Under the pieces are notes generated by a model, which saw only the letters and a list, made by a program, of their open reading frames with translations, searched no databases and was not told the origin of the DNA. This document shows, one piece after another, positions 63,748 through 64,000 of a stretch of DNA of 64,000 nucleotides. The translations under genes were made by a program, and so were the position numbers. The stretch is from Hirudinaria manillensis (Eukaryota; Annelida; Clitellata; Hirudinida; Hirudinidae), in contig CM067538.1 in the NCBI GenBank assembly GCA_034509925.1, forward strand, positions 3,711,001-3,775,000, written 5' to 3'. Each line of letters opens with the position of its first letter. Position 1 is the first letter of the stretch.

Positions 63748-64000
63748 TGTAATAACCTGGGGTCCTCAAACTAATTATGGAAGGTCAGGTTTATTGAAAG
63801 TGTTCAGATGGCTTGGAAGATGTACAATGCTCAATTGTCTAAGTCTTGGAATCTGCTGTTTTTCTAACTCTCGCTCTGCTTTTCGAGATAAATCTATTTG
63901 TCGAGGTTCATAACCAAAGACTCTAAATAGTACTCTGAACATTAAGTAATTAATTATTTAATTAATTAATTAGCAATATCATTTTAGTGATTCTTCAATT
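63748..64000 (-). repeat. SAP-family LTR, minus strand, cut by window end
   Basis: The minus strand ends GGTTATTACA at 63748 with the typical cctgaccttccataattagtttgaggacc. The U3 start is beyond the window. It lies just upstream of the ADAM exon at 63555, in its next intron. Confidence 0.8.

Overview
This is a eukaryotic, AT-rich, metazoan window, very heavily loaded with transposable elements. The animal origin rests on two spliced host genes with GT-AG introns. One is a mitochondrial-type 2-Cys peroxiredoxin (7 exons, 23406-25795, +). The other is an ADAM-type metalloprotease-disintegrin gene whose exons I assembled from the minus strand between 63555 and 49597. I cannot name the species; nothing seen points to a vertebrate.

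Layout. 1-15465 is the left member of a large, indel-rich segmental duplication whose right member is 43668-56029. Each contains a head-to-head Tc3-like fragment, a SAP-domain LTR element, shared non-coding blocks, the 3' half of the ADAM gene and a Ty3/gypsy element. The left copy also carries a TIR-flanked MULE-like transposon with a Ulp1-like protease (5712-9424), and its ADAM copy is a decaying pseudogene. 15466-21900 is a TE pile: rearranged gag, Tigger remnant, Ty1/copia remnant and an antisense RLE-type non-LTR element. 21900-26560 is the quiet peroxiredoxin locus. 26560-34500 holds nested elements: a hAT inside a copia gag fragment, a SAP LTR element inside a CR1/L2-like LINE inside a Tc3-like element, and a hAT MITE inside a coiled-coil ORF. 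34947-35139 is a stranded trypsin-like protease exon. 35150-39235 has two RLE non-LTR 3' ends, and 39990-42004 is an internally deleted antisense gypsy. 43668-64000 is the right duplicate plus the rest of the ADAM gene, whose introns hold a gypsy (54010-58934), a Tigger MITE (59244-59914) and an antisense RLE element (60533-62636). The window ends inside a minus-strand LTR.

The two host genes have unrelated jobs: peroxide removal, and cell-surface or secreted proteolysis and adhesion. Everything else is mobile DNA. Three SAP-domain LTR elements (1266-3206, 29516-31306, 44222-45961) have LTRs, a tRNA-Leu-type primer site and a polypurine tract but no protease or reverse transcriptase. The gypsy family here also encodes an N-terminal SAP domain and shares the sequence next to the polypurine tract, so it is a plausible source of mobilising enzymes. 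No RNA gene, CRISPR array or prokaryotic feature was seen.
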